DNA of 64,000 nt, taken from Prinia subflava (lineage: Eukaryota; Chordata; Aves; Passeriformes; Cisticolidae). Numbering within the stretch: the first letter of the stretch is position 1; every line of letters starts with the position of its first letter. The notes under the pieces are model-generated. The model ran no database searches and was not told the origin of the DNA. It was given only the letters and a program-made list of their open reading frames with translations. The stretch is from the NCBI RefSeq assembly GCF_021018805.1, contig NC_086248.1:24746922-24810921 (forward strand), written 5' to 3'. Positions 36,930 to 47,319 of this stretch are shown here, one piece after another. Position numbers and translations under genes: made by a program.

Positions 36930-37242
36930 CATTGTCTTCACCATGGGCTGCAGGAAGACTCTCTGCTCCAGTACTCCCTGCATCTCCTCCCCCTTCTTCT
37001 TCAGTGATCTTGGTGCCTGAAAAGTTGTTGGTCTCACATATTTTCATTTCTCTTTTCCCTGGCAGTTGCCCAAACAATGGTTTTCCCCCTTCTAACTGTT
37101 ATTATCTCAGGGGTGCTACCACTGTCACTGGTGGGCTCAGCCTTGGAGCCAGCTGGCATTGCCTCTGTCATATGAGCTGGCAGTTTTTCACTGAAGTGAC
37201 CTCTGTAGCCTGCCAACACCAAATCCATTTAAACCCAATAAA
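36930..37242 (-). mobile_element. Partial LTR of the same family as 6,059-7,062
   Basis: From 'catgggctgcagg' (about 36,941) through 'ctcaggggtgctaccactgt' and 'ggagccagctggcattg' to 'aaacccaata' (37,231-37,240), the order matches the right 300 bases or so of the complete LTR at 6,059-7,062, in the same orientation. The left two thirds of the LTR are missing. The right end has lost the exact CA. No target duplication can be read because the left end is truncated. Confidence 0.75.
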
Positions 37243-40200
37243 TCTGTAATTTTTCCCCCTGCAGGTGAAAAAGAACCACCCTTGATTCCTGCTGAAGGAA
37301 ATGGAAAACTCACTTCAGCTTTAGCTCAATGAGAACAAAATCAAGTATAACATTACACCAATAAAAGTGCTTCACGTTCCATGTCAGTGTTTCAGCTATT
37401 TAGACTTGTGAAATGGGCTTATTTTTCTCTTCCAGTACACTTACCTAGTGCCCAGAACATACAAGAATATCCCAATATCCTGGATAAACCACCAGCAAGT
37501 TTCTGCAGAGTGGGCAGCTGTTGGAACATTGCTTCCTCATGCTGTCTACAGAAGTAGAAGTCTGCACCAAAAACAGTGTTTGACACACTTCTGAATTTCT
37601 AGAAAAGATAGTTCCTGTAGTTAAGGAGCTTTAGAAACATCAGGAAAATAAATGGAAACTGCTCCATCAAAAAATCTCACCAAAATGCTACCAAAATTCC
37701 CTGTAATTATCAGGTTAACAGTGTTTGGCTGTACTGCCTTCTTCTAGTAGCCATATAAGTCTAGTTTATGGTCAAATATTCAAATGTGGTTGTTTTAAAA
37801 TATGGCTTTTACAAAAACAAGAAAAAAATTACAAGCAAATATCTGTGATCTTATCAGATTGGTTTAATTTCCCTGTAAGGTTAAATTCAGATTCAACAGG
37901 CCAGAAATCTCTCCTAGAAACATCCTTCTATATCTAAAGACAGGGAAACTGTTAGTCTCTCTATTTCTGTGACAGAAAAAAAGAAGATCATTCAAAAACC
38001 ATGAGTAACCAGAAACAAATTTCTGAAAGTCATCAGGAAAAGCTCATAGTCAGAAAAGTGTCATTCTACAGAAATCCAGCAGCACCAATTCAGTATTCAC
38101 TCAACCAACAAGAAGAGAGCTGTCTTTTGAGTCATTGGTATCACCACTTGCACATCAAGGCTTTCCCTACCATGGAACTTTCAAATTTGTTTCTCAGTTT
38201 TGAAACCATAATTGGCAATGGCTGCAGCAGCAGGGCAACTCACTGTGAAACAAATGAAGGTTGTTTCAGTATGCTTTGTCACCTCTGATCCTTACACATC
38301 CCCACTATAGATTATTCAGCCCTTCCATATCTTCTGCCAGCCTTTACACAGTTTGGCACCTGGGGAAAACTGCCACAAGCTGCAGCTGCTCCAGACTTCT
38401 GACAGGGCATAGATGGCATTTGCTGCCTGACCAGCTTCTGCTGCCAAGAAGAAGAGAGGCTGAGTTCTGTTTGTCTTGCTCAAACCAGAGTGCTAACCCC
38501 AGCCACTCTCAGTGTTTAGGTTTTCATGTTTTAGAGATTATTATTCTGTATTTCCCAAAGCTTGTGGGACCTTGACTGCTTACTCTGAGATGACTCACAT
38601 TTGGTTGAAATTAGACAATGGAACGTGGAAAGATGACAGTAAGAGCAATACAAAACCTTCATGTAGGAGACAAGTCATAAAATCAACCTTCTCTGCTTTT
38701 TCTGAGAGCTGTCCTCTGTTTCAAGCTTTTCAGATACTCCCCAAAGGGAAAAAAGTAATTTGTACTACCAGCTGCCTTCAGTAATAACAATTTTATGGCT
38801 CTGTTGAAGATAATGACATTATGCTACATTCATTTCAACTTTAGACTCCAATAATACACTTAAACTGCAGGAGACACACATAGGTATTGCAGGGAGAATT
38901 TACAACAGGCAAAGATCTGTCCCCCTTTGAAAGAGAAATGCATTCATAATACAGAAAATAGTACAGCATTAAAAACCTGTCAACCAAACTAGCAATTTTA
39001 TATTACTGATCTCATCTAATTTTTCAAGCAATTATGTAACTTTGAGCAATTTCCATATCTTCACACAGACAAGTTTCTTAGCCTAACCTTCTGTGGCTAT
39101 AAAGGAGTCACACAAAGGAAGCATCTAATATCTTTTGTAAAAGAAGTTAATTCTCCTCCCTCATGCTTTCATAGTTACCATTTACAGATAAAAAAATCAG
39201 ATAAATGTTTGATGAAAAAGTGGCATAGCTCTTTGTCAAGGTACTAATTTTCTCCTTAAAATTTAATGTTAGTTTGCTTGGTAGCAACCTATGTCAGACT
39301 TTTTAAAGCACACAGGATAGAAGGTAAATGCTATTCCCTCCAACATGTACCCTTTTCTGACCTTTCTCACCTTAAACAACTACTATTGCCCGAAGAAGAA
39401 AAGTGGTGTCTTTGTTAAAGAAATAAAAAGAAAATTTAATCAGAGACCTATGGAAATAGAAATCCACTAAAATTGTACAATTGTGCCACAACTCTGACAA
39501 TTTGATATTCTGTTGGATCACCTAGAACTCTGCTAACAATAGATAAATGCATTTTGTCATCTCTAAGTGAGATTATGATTGTTGAATATTTTTAATGACC
39601 ATGCTGAAGCACAGGACTTTCTGTTCACCTCCTAGTTACACCTTGAGGCAGAAGGTATGGTAGTTTTACCCTGTAGCTCAGTTCAGTCCTGGAGGTGCAA
39701 AGAGAAGATGCTGCCATTACTAACCCTAGGACTGATTCCCACAGCAGCTTGTATTCTGAGTGACACTCATGGCTGAGAAAACAGCATTTCTAGTGCAGCC
39801 CACAGCATTTGGCAAAGGTGGCAGCTGAGCTTCAGAAATCTTCACATCACACATGTAGGACATGTAACAGCACAGTGCAGATGAGATCAGGTACCAGAGC
39901 AGATCCTACCACAACGGCAGTGATTAAAACCTCTCCACTTCCTCCATGTACTTTTAGGTCTGGCTGCTAGGATGACAGCTTGCTCAGAGTGACATCAGAA
40001 TGCTTCAGGCTGATAAATTTTTTTTTTTCCCCACTGAGAATCATAAGTGTATGTTGACTTATTAATGAGTGATTAAAATCCCAAATCCCACTGCAGCCAT
40101 CCTCAACACACCATGGCCCTTGCTTCCTCTCTGCTGAGAGGAGCCAAGAAAGTTTTACACAAGGCCAGATTTCTGGAGCCCAGGTGCTTTTCCACAGGCA

Positions 40201-42156
40201 GAGGGGAGAGGTGTGGGAAGACATTTGTAGATTTTTGTGAGATCACAGTGTGCAGGCAATCAAAAAATTGTGCTGACCACCTGCACCCTGCTTTGCTCCT
40301 CTCTTTCTCATCCTATTTGCTTCAAAGATGGCTCGGTAAGAGGAGGGTGGTACCTCGTTTTGATATTGAAACTGAAGTATGGCTGCTATATTTATAACTC
40401 TCTCAGATTATCCTTTTTGCCCTTGGTAGGGCAAAAGAAAAGTGGGCCATGAAAAAAAATCAGCAGAACTTCCATGTGGTCATGGAAAGCTCCTCAGGGA
40501 CAGCTCACTGTTTAAAGGTTCTCTGGTGGCCTGGGGCTCCACGCCTTTGCAGAATGCTGCTGACACACTGGCTTAATGGGTTTCCAGTGACAACAAGTTC
40601 AGCACTCTCTCCATGCTGGCAAGGAAGAGACGTTATTTATTTTCTGAGTTCTGATTTCCATCCAAAGGCAAATTCGCTGGCAAATGAGTTTCAGTGACTC
40701 TGCAAGCTGGGGAGGAACAAGCACTGGAGAGCTGGCAGGCCTTTTCTTCCCCTGCATCTGGGAAGAAGATTTCAAGGACAAAGCCTGTGCAGACAGGGAG
40801 GAGGCAGAGGGAGGTGGAGAGAGACAGCCCCTGCCTGTGCCAAGTGCAGGCAACCAGCTGGGATTGCAGCAAGCAGCTCTTGGGAACAGTGCTTGGTTCT
40901 GGCTTTGGTTTTGTTTTTGCTGTGTGAGGAACCACAAATCTGCTTCTTCTCAGAGTACGTTAGAAAGGCTGTAAATTCTCGTAGCAGAGCTGTCCCTTGG
41001 CAGACACTACAGGCACAATCACATAAATGTTTTGGGGCTCTGGCAATTCCCACAGCAAGCAGGGCACCCATGCATGCCTCAGGAGGTGACCCACACAGAA
41101 CCAGGCTGGCTCACAGGCACAGCAACTCTGACCCATTCCTAAACCCCAACCCCCTTCTAAGCACCCTCCACAGGCAGAACTCCCTATGAGCATCAGTCTC
41201 TTCATTTTGACAAAAAAAAAATCAGTTTCCAAATGTTCCTGCTTCATATACTGAGAGTAAAACTAGCTCTTTCTGTTTATAAATTCATTTCAGCTGTGCA
41301 GTCAATAAAAAAAGCTGCATGTTCTCAGACAATCACAGAGAATTAAGGAGAGCTGGCAAGCTAATATTAAATAATCACCAGGAAAAGCAATCATGAGAGG
41401 AAGCCTGCGTTGCTGGGAAGAGAGCACAGCCTGCCTGTATCGGGAAGTTTCCGGCAGCTTTCCAAGCAGGCTTTATCTGAGTTACAATGAATTTCAAGTT
41501 TCATTAATAGTATCTCAGAGACACATAAAATAATTGTCTTTAACTACACACACCATGACACTAATTAGAAAATAAATACATGAGTAAAACAAACCCACAC
41601 ACCAAAGCCCTGCTCTGCTCCTGCACCCAGTTTGTGACCACACAAGCACTGCAGCCACCGTGTCCATCAGCCTGGTGGAGCCTCTGCTTCCACACAGGCC
41701 CAGACAATGCTCTGCTGGTTAAACTCATCTCCACATGCATCCAGTAGGTTCCCCCCTTCAAACAAGAGTTCAGGTCCTGTGGAGAAGCCTCAGAGTGTTT
41801 TAACTGAGTACGGACTAGGGGCCAATTACACCTCTACTGACTTCAACAATGAAATAATTTTCTTTTCCAACTGAAAGTTTTTTCACTGTCTGCAGCTTTA
41901 TGAGGAGCAATACTCTTTTAATTCAAAGTATACGAATTTTCTTCCAATTGCTTTCCTTCCCTCTTAATTTCTTCCCTGTAGTATCCACAAAAAATGTTAA
42001 AATTAATACAGAAAACTCTTTCACAAATAGTGGACTTGGTAACTGCAGCACTGCATTTACAGAGAAAATGGGTGCCACCAATACACAGGGTTGGGTGACC
42101 TGTAGATATAAGGCTCATAAGCATGAAATCTTCCTTCGGTTTTGAGCCCTATGGTC

Positions 42157-42173
42157 ACCACTAGAGGGAGAAG
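42157..42173 (+). promoter_or_regulatory. CTCF-like motif
   Basis: The word ccactagagggagaa matches the core CCACTAGRGGG of the CTCF consensus and fails at the usual C after the G run. This is a motif match only. Confidence 0.3.
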
Positions 42174-42437
42174 CTGGATAAATAATACCTAATTCCATTT
42201 CCAAGAAAAACACTGACTAGTTGTAAAGAGCTCCTAAGAGGGGTAACTCTTATAAGAAAGAAGAAAAACAGGCTTTCAACAATTAAAAGCTCAATTTTTC
42301 TAGTAAAAATCAAGACTCTTTTCCCCTATTTCTGTAAGCTCAATAAATGGGTCATAGGGGTGGGGTGGGAATCTGCCTGACGATTGCTAAAAATTCTCAG
42401 TAAAAGTGACTGCTTTTGGCAGACTTTAAAAACATAA

Positions 42438-42455
42438 CTAACAAACAAACAAACA
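42438..42455. repeat. (CAAA)n microsatellite
   Basis: About four aaac units are present. Similar units recur at 33,966-34,031 and 35,791-35,859. Confidence 0.85.
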
Positions 42456-43374
42456 AGTCCCACCAAAATAAAAATAAAAAGATACTGACTGTAATGAAAA
42501 GAAGGCACTCCTTAGAGATTACACAAGGTTGGAAAAGGGTGTACTAACAAAAAAAGTGGTTAAATGCTCAGAAAAATAACTCACTTGTGAGTCCCAGCAG
42601 GGAGCCAGTCAGCATCACACACCACTGGGTACCAGGAGCAAGAAAATAGTGACCCACCTGCCTGATCCACCAACCAAAAGAGGACTTGTCAGTTGATGGC
42701 TTCATGGCAAAACATATTTAAATCTTCAAGTGTTGCTCTCCTTACTTTGAGGGATAGAATGGACCTTCTAACAATCAAGAAATAATTTTGCATTATCTCC
42801 TTTCTTGCTCAATGCTATCTTGTGCCAAGGGCCATTAAAATCTTTCCTTGAGCTCTTTACAGTCCTAAGCATGAGTGTTTGATCTGGTGTGGTATCAAAG
42901 AGACAGAGATTGTCTTCCTGTCATGGAGCATGGTCTTTGCTGCCAGAACTACTGACTTGCTGTGAATTCCACCCAAGTCGTGGACTGCCTTTCACAAGCT
43001 CAAAAGGCTGCAATGATGGAATACTCAGATGGGAAGCCTTTTGGGTAAGCCACACTGTAAGAAAAATACATGTAAGGGCTGTTAGAGTATGCTGCTGACA
43101 AAGCAGGGCCTGCTGACAAATAGATAGAAGATCTGTTCAATAAATCACATTTCCAAGGTCTCTCACACGGCTATTTTCATGGTCCTCTAATGCAGCAGAG
43201 ATATTCACGTCAAGAGACACATTTTAAGATGAGTAGTTAAAGGATTTGGCTCCATTGGCTTCCTGAGACTAATTACCCATATGTCTGGTAAGTTCAAAGA
43301 ACAAAAGGTCACTATATTAGTTTTTATTCTTCAACAAACCTCTGCTGAAGACACCAGGGCCACTCTCCCTGCAG

Positions 43375-43451
43375 CACTCAGCACTGCTCTGGCAGCTGCG
43401 CAGCCGATGAGACTACCAAGAGCCGGGTGCCCACTCCCCCGATCCTTTGAG
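43375..43451 (+). other. Exon-like block with splice signals
   Basis: A short GC-rich block in AT-rich surroundings begins after a pyrimidine-rich acceptor-like cactctccctgcag (ending 43,374) and ends at a full donor consensus, ttgag|gtgagt (after 43,451). It contains three or more CpGs, unusual locally. One open frame passes through it (43,281-43,481) but resembles no protein I know. It may be an exon of a non-coding RNA or a chance arrangement. Confidence 0.25.
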
Positions 43452-45240
43452 GTGAGTTGTCTTCTAGCACATCCAAAGTGATCTCAAGGTGCTTTTATGT
43501 GTATCGATTGCAATAACACAATGATCTGTTTGTTTAGTAGTGTTTCATCTCCCTAAAAGGATCACAGGGAGTTTGATTTACACAGAGCTTTTCCTGTGAT
43601 TCAAGGCAGGATTTCTGTAGTGGGCTACATTTCGTGAGCTGAATTTTTCAACTGCGGCTATCTCACTTGCCCCAGACAATCTGAATCCCTAAAGAAGTTT
43701 GAACATTGAAGTCTGGATATTTTTTTCTTTTTCATTTGTTTGGGATGGATCCTTACAAACTTGTCCATTATAGAGTTTTCTGCCCATCTGTTTGACTTTG
43801 AGGGTGGAATTGTTATTTAGAGGCAGATACTTATCAAGAAACACATTGTGAGTGCTGCCAATAGGAAATGTATCTGGTTTGGTTATTTATTGGACTATAT
43901 TTTAAAACTGTCAGGTTCTGCACCTCAAAGGAATGAAGACACTCCTTCCCAAGAAAGTCTGAAGGCCAAGGGCATGCACAGCTCTGGCACTGGTGATTCC
44001 CAAGAGCTTTTTGACTGCCTCAGAGGAAGTCAAACAAAGACAAAATTATGGACCTGCTTCCTCATTGCCTACTAAAACTGGAGGTTTAGGATGGTTTGGA
44101 CTGGAGAACAGTGCCAGCTCCCCACATCTGAATCTGCACCTACACTGATTACTTGATACCTCCCTTAAGAAAGCTCAATGTAATTTTTATTAATTTCCTT
44201 CTTTTGGCTACCTGGTGCATTCTGCAGTAAATGCACTTTCAAACCAGCAGACCAGTCGGAAGGTATGAGACATTTCCTTCCCCTTCTAACAATGACTTCT
44301 AGCCCTGGGAAAAAAATATCTGCTGTTCAGAGTTGCTTATTCCATAGATAATTAGACATAGAAAGGGAGTGTTTTGTCAGGAAGTGTGTTTCTTATTCAT
44401 CTGCATGAAACACAATTACATCCACTTACCTAATTCATGTGTGGGCTTCAGTAGTGCAAACGTAGCTGCAGTGTCTCTCTGCAGAGCATGGACTGTGACA
44501 GCCCTGGATTGCCTGTGGGAATCTTGAAGCCATGCACAGAGCTCAGTACCAGGGTTTTCATACTGACATACAACATGTTATACCAACCAAAGGAGATTCA
44601 TGATTTCAGAATACATTGAAAGACCCACTCATAGATTTAGAAACGAATTTGGTGGGTTACTTTATAATATAGCATAACCTTTGGATGTTTTCTAGTCATT
44701 TTCATGAGAAAATAAATAATTTTAAACTTAATGTTAAATTGTATCCATAATAAAGGTACAGTTCAGGACATCTTTTAATTCTGTGTATAGACAAAGGAAA
44801 TAAATGCATATAAATACATAATACACATAAATACACGTGTATATTGGAGAAAAAAAAGGAAAGTTATGTTATAATAAAATAGGTCATTTTTAATTCCATG
44901 AGACTTAAATTCATTTCTATCAGAAAAAAAAAAAGTGTTGTATTTAGTATTATTAACAGACTTTGTTGAACTACTTCAATTTTATAGTATTGTGGATAAA
45001 ACTATGAAGAAAAAGAATAAAAGAAAAACTTCTCCATTTTTCTTCATCATAGCATGTATACTGTAACAAAAATAGTATTTTCAACTAATTCCAAATGAGA
45101 AGTTTCAGATATGAGGAGAAAGGAGTAAGAGAAACCATTTTTATGTTTGCACACTTGCAGCACTGATTAAACACAGGCATAAGGAAGTACTGAAGAGCAT
45201 CACCAGTAGAACCAAAACAACCTGAAATTGCACTGTATTC

Positions 45241-45270
45241 ATGGTATGATATGATGGTATGGTATGATGA
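45241..45270. repeat. ATGGT/ATGAT pentamer tract
   Basis: Six imperfect five-base units (atggt or atgat) lie in a row. Confidence 0.8.
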
Positions 45271-45518
45271 ATTATAGATGTATTTATTTAGACATTTACT
45301 GTTGATTTACTGTAATAACCACTATTAGCGATAGTCCAGTACAAACAACCTCTTAAGCATTAGCCTTGAAGTGATTTTTATACAAAAACCTTGTGTCTGA
45401 ACATTTAAAAAAAGTTGATAACCTTATTTAATATGCTCTGAATCTCAGTCTAAACATACTCTATGTCTACACAGGACAAAAGATTTAAAAGTGCTACACA
45501 TGTAAATATATAAAATCA

Positions 45519-45567
45519 TAGTCTAGAAATATACATATAAATATACATATAAATATACATAGTCTAG
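45519..45567. repeat. 12-bp tandem repeat (aaatatacatat)n with flanking agtctag words
   Basis: Almost three copies of aaatatacatat run from 45,527 to 45,561. The word agtctag occurs immediately before (45,520-45,526) and after (45,561-45,567), so the array sits inside a short direct repeat. Confidence 0.85.
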
Positions 45568-46647
45568 TAATTCTTTTGAAATTTAGATTGAGGAATCCTC
45601 TACAATAAGAAAGCAGCAGGTAGCATCTTCCATAGGTACAACATTAATATATTACCTCCTCACATTTGTTGGAAAAATAATAGAATTTCAACAACATGTA
45701 TTAAACATGTATTAAAAACTTTCAAGAAGTAGTATAATTTAACCCTATTTTGCTGAGGAGTGAATTTAGATGTTGACTGTAACAGAGTTTGATGTGAAAG
45801 TTTGCTCTAAAAAGTCAGCTTTCTACTCTTCTACAGACTTTCACTAAGTCATTATTGTAGGTGCTTTATCTTTTTCATACGGTTTTATTATTTTCTCTTT
45901 CCTGTTTCCTGAATTTAATTATCCAGACATGAATAATATTTTTCTACATAAGAAGATATGATATTAAACACAGTTATTTCTTGTCATTATCATCATAAGA
46001 ACCAGCCAGAAGGAGTTTTGCTCTTTATTTTTAGAAGGTAAATATCAAAATTACTCATGTTAAAGCAAATCTCATAATTATTAAAAAGCTTTTTTTGCTG
46101 AAGTATTTGTATATTTACCTCAAAAGACAGCCTGAACATTTTGTACTTGACACTTTGGGGAAAAAATTGCTTTTACTATTCTTATTATTAAAAAAATTCT
46201 TATATGAACGGGAGTTTAAACTGTTGTTCCTTTTTGTTGAATAAAATTCCTTATACTGAATAAAATCACCTGTTGTTATGAAGAAAAGGGAGATAAATCA
46301 AATGCAAGAATTCGTCTAACACAGTTAACCAAATGCTGTGTGTTAGTGTCAGTCACAAAGAGCAGCCATCTGGTCTGGATACACTGTGATGGGTAGAACT
46401 TCTGCAATACAGGAAAGCAACATTACAAATACAGAAACAAAATCCAAAACAGATCTTTGACATTTGCAGAAATACTAAGGTAAAACTTGAATCACAAGAG
46501 TAGCAGCATGATTATCAACTAGGATAAAATAAATCTAGCATAGTAGCTATTAAGTAGCTTTCAAACTAAGACTGGAGCTAAGATCTGTTCTGTTGTAATT
46601 CTTTCAATTATAATGCTGAGACAGAAAATGTAAATTACATGAACATT

Positions 46648-46663
46648 AAAAAAAAAAAAAAAA
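46648..46663. repeat. Poly-A run (16 bases)
   Basis: This is an uninterrupted A run with no recognisable retrogene upstream of it. Confidence 0.85.
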
Positions 46664-47119
46664 GTGGCCATCTTCATACAAACAGCTACCACCAGCTTTC
46701 AGGCTCTTCAGGGTTTGATCATTGTGTTGTTCATTTTTATTGTCTGATATGAATCACGCCTAGTTTCTTGGACTGAAAACAAACAGATTAACATTTCTTG
46801 TTCTTGTTTCCACTTCCTCTGTTTCATACGAAAATGTCAGAACAAAATCAGTGGTGAAAATATTCATGGCCAAACCCAACAGTTGTCCCTTGCCAGGGTG
46901 GGTCAGCTCAATATATGCTCTGCAATACACAAATGGAAACCTAATGAGCTCCAAAGGAAGTGTTCTGCCACATCATGTATCAAGCCTATGGTCATCAAAA
47001 GTGTCCCTTACACAGGAAATTTCCCAACTGTAGGTGCAAAGTGAATATTTCTTCCAGCCTTCTTAGCAACAAATTCTGACCCCTGTCCATGCAGGTCTGA
47101 CACTTCTTTGTTTGGTTGG

Positions 47120-47135
47120 TTTTTTTTTTTTTTTT
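47120..47135. repeat. Poly-T run (16 bases)
   Basis: This is an uninterrupted T run preceded by tttggttgg. No minus-strand retrogene is recognised next to it. Confidence 0.85.
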
Positions 47136-47262
47136 GCAAATCTCCTTCCCTTCTAGACTATCCTTTCTCTACTTTCACAAGAATGTTTTGCCTTTCAGCC
47201 CCAGGGACTGCCTCAGTCTCCTGGTTTGATACAGCAATTCTTTTAGGCTATCACCTCAAACA

Positions 47263-47319
47263 TTATTAAAATAGGAAATATTTTAGAATATAGAAAGAAA
47301 TTAGAAAATATTTTAATAA
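47263..47319. repeat. 11-bp inverted repeat in AT-rich DNA
   Basis: ttattaaaata (47,263-47,273) and tattttaataa (47,309-47,319) are exact reverse complements with a 35-base spacer. Confidence 0.7.

Larger units (their letters stand above)
37245..43345. other. Long non-coding stretch, mixed composition
   Basis: No gene is recognised. The GC-richer part at 40,600-41,200 holds many short overlapping frames on both strands (up to 112 codons), none with a recognisable domain. The part at 41,280-41,560 looks like possible conserved non-coding sequence (see findings). A (CAAA)n run lies at 42,438-42,455. Confidence 0.5.
43460..47260. other. AT-rich non-coding stretch
   Basis: This is the most AT-rich part of the window between about 44.6 and 46.3 kb. 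It holds a 12-bp tandem repeat (45,527-45,561), a pentamer tract (45,241-45,270), a duplicated catgtattaaa at 45,695-45,716, and A or T runs at 46,648-46,663 and 47,120-47,135. No gene is recognised. Confidence 0.6.
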
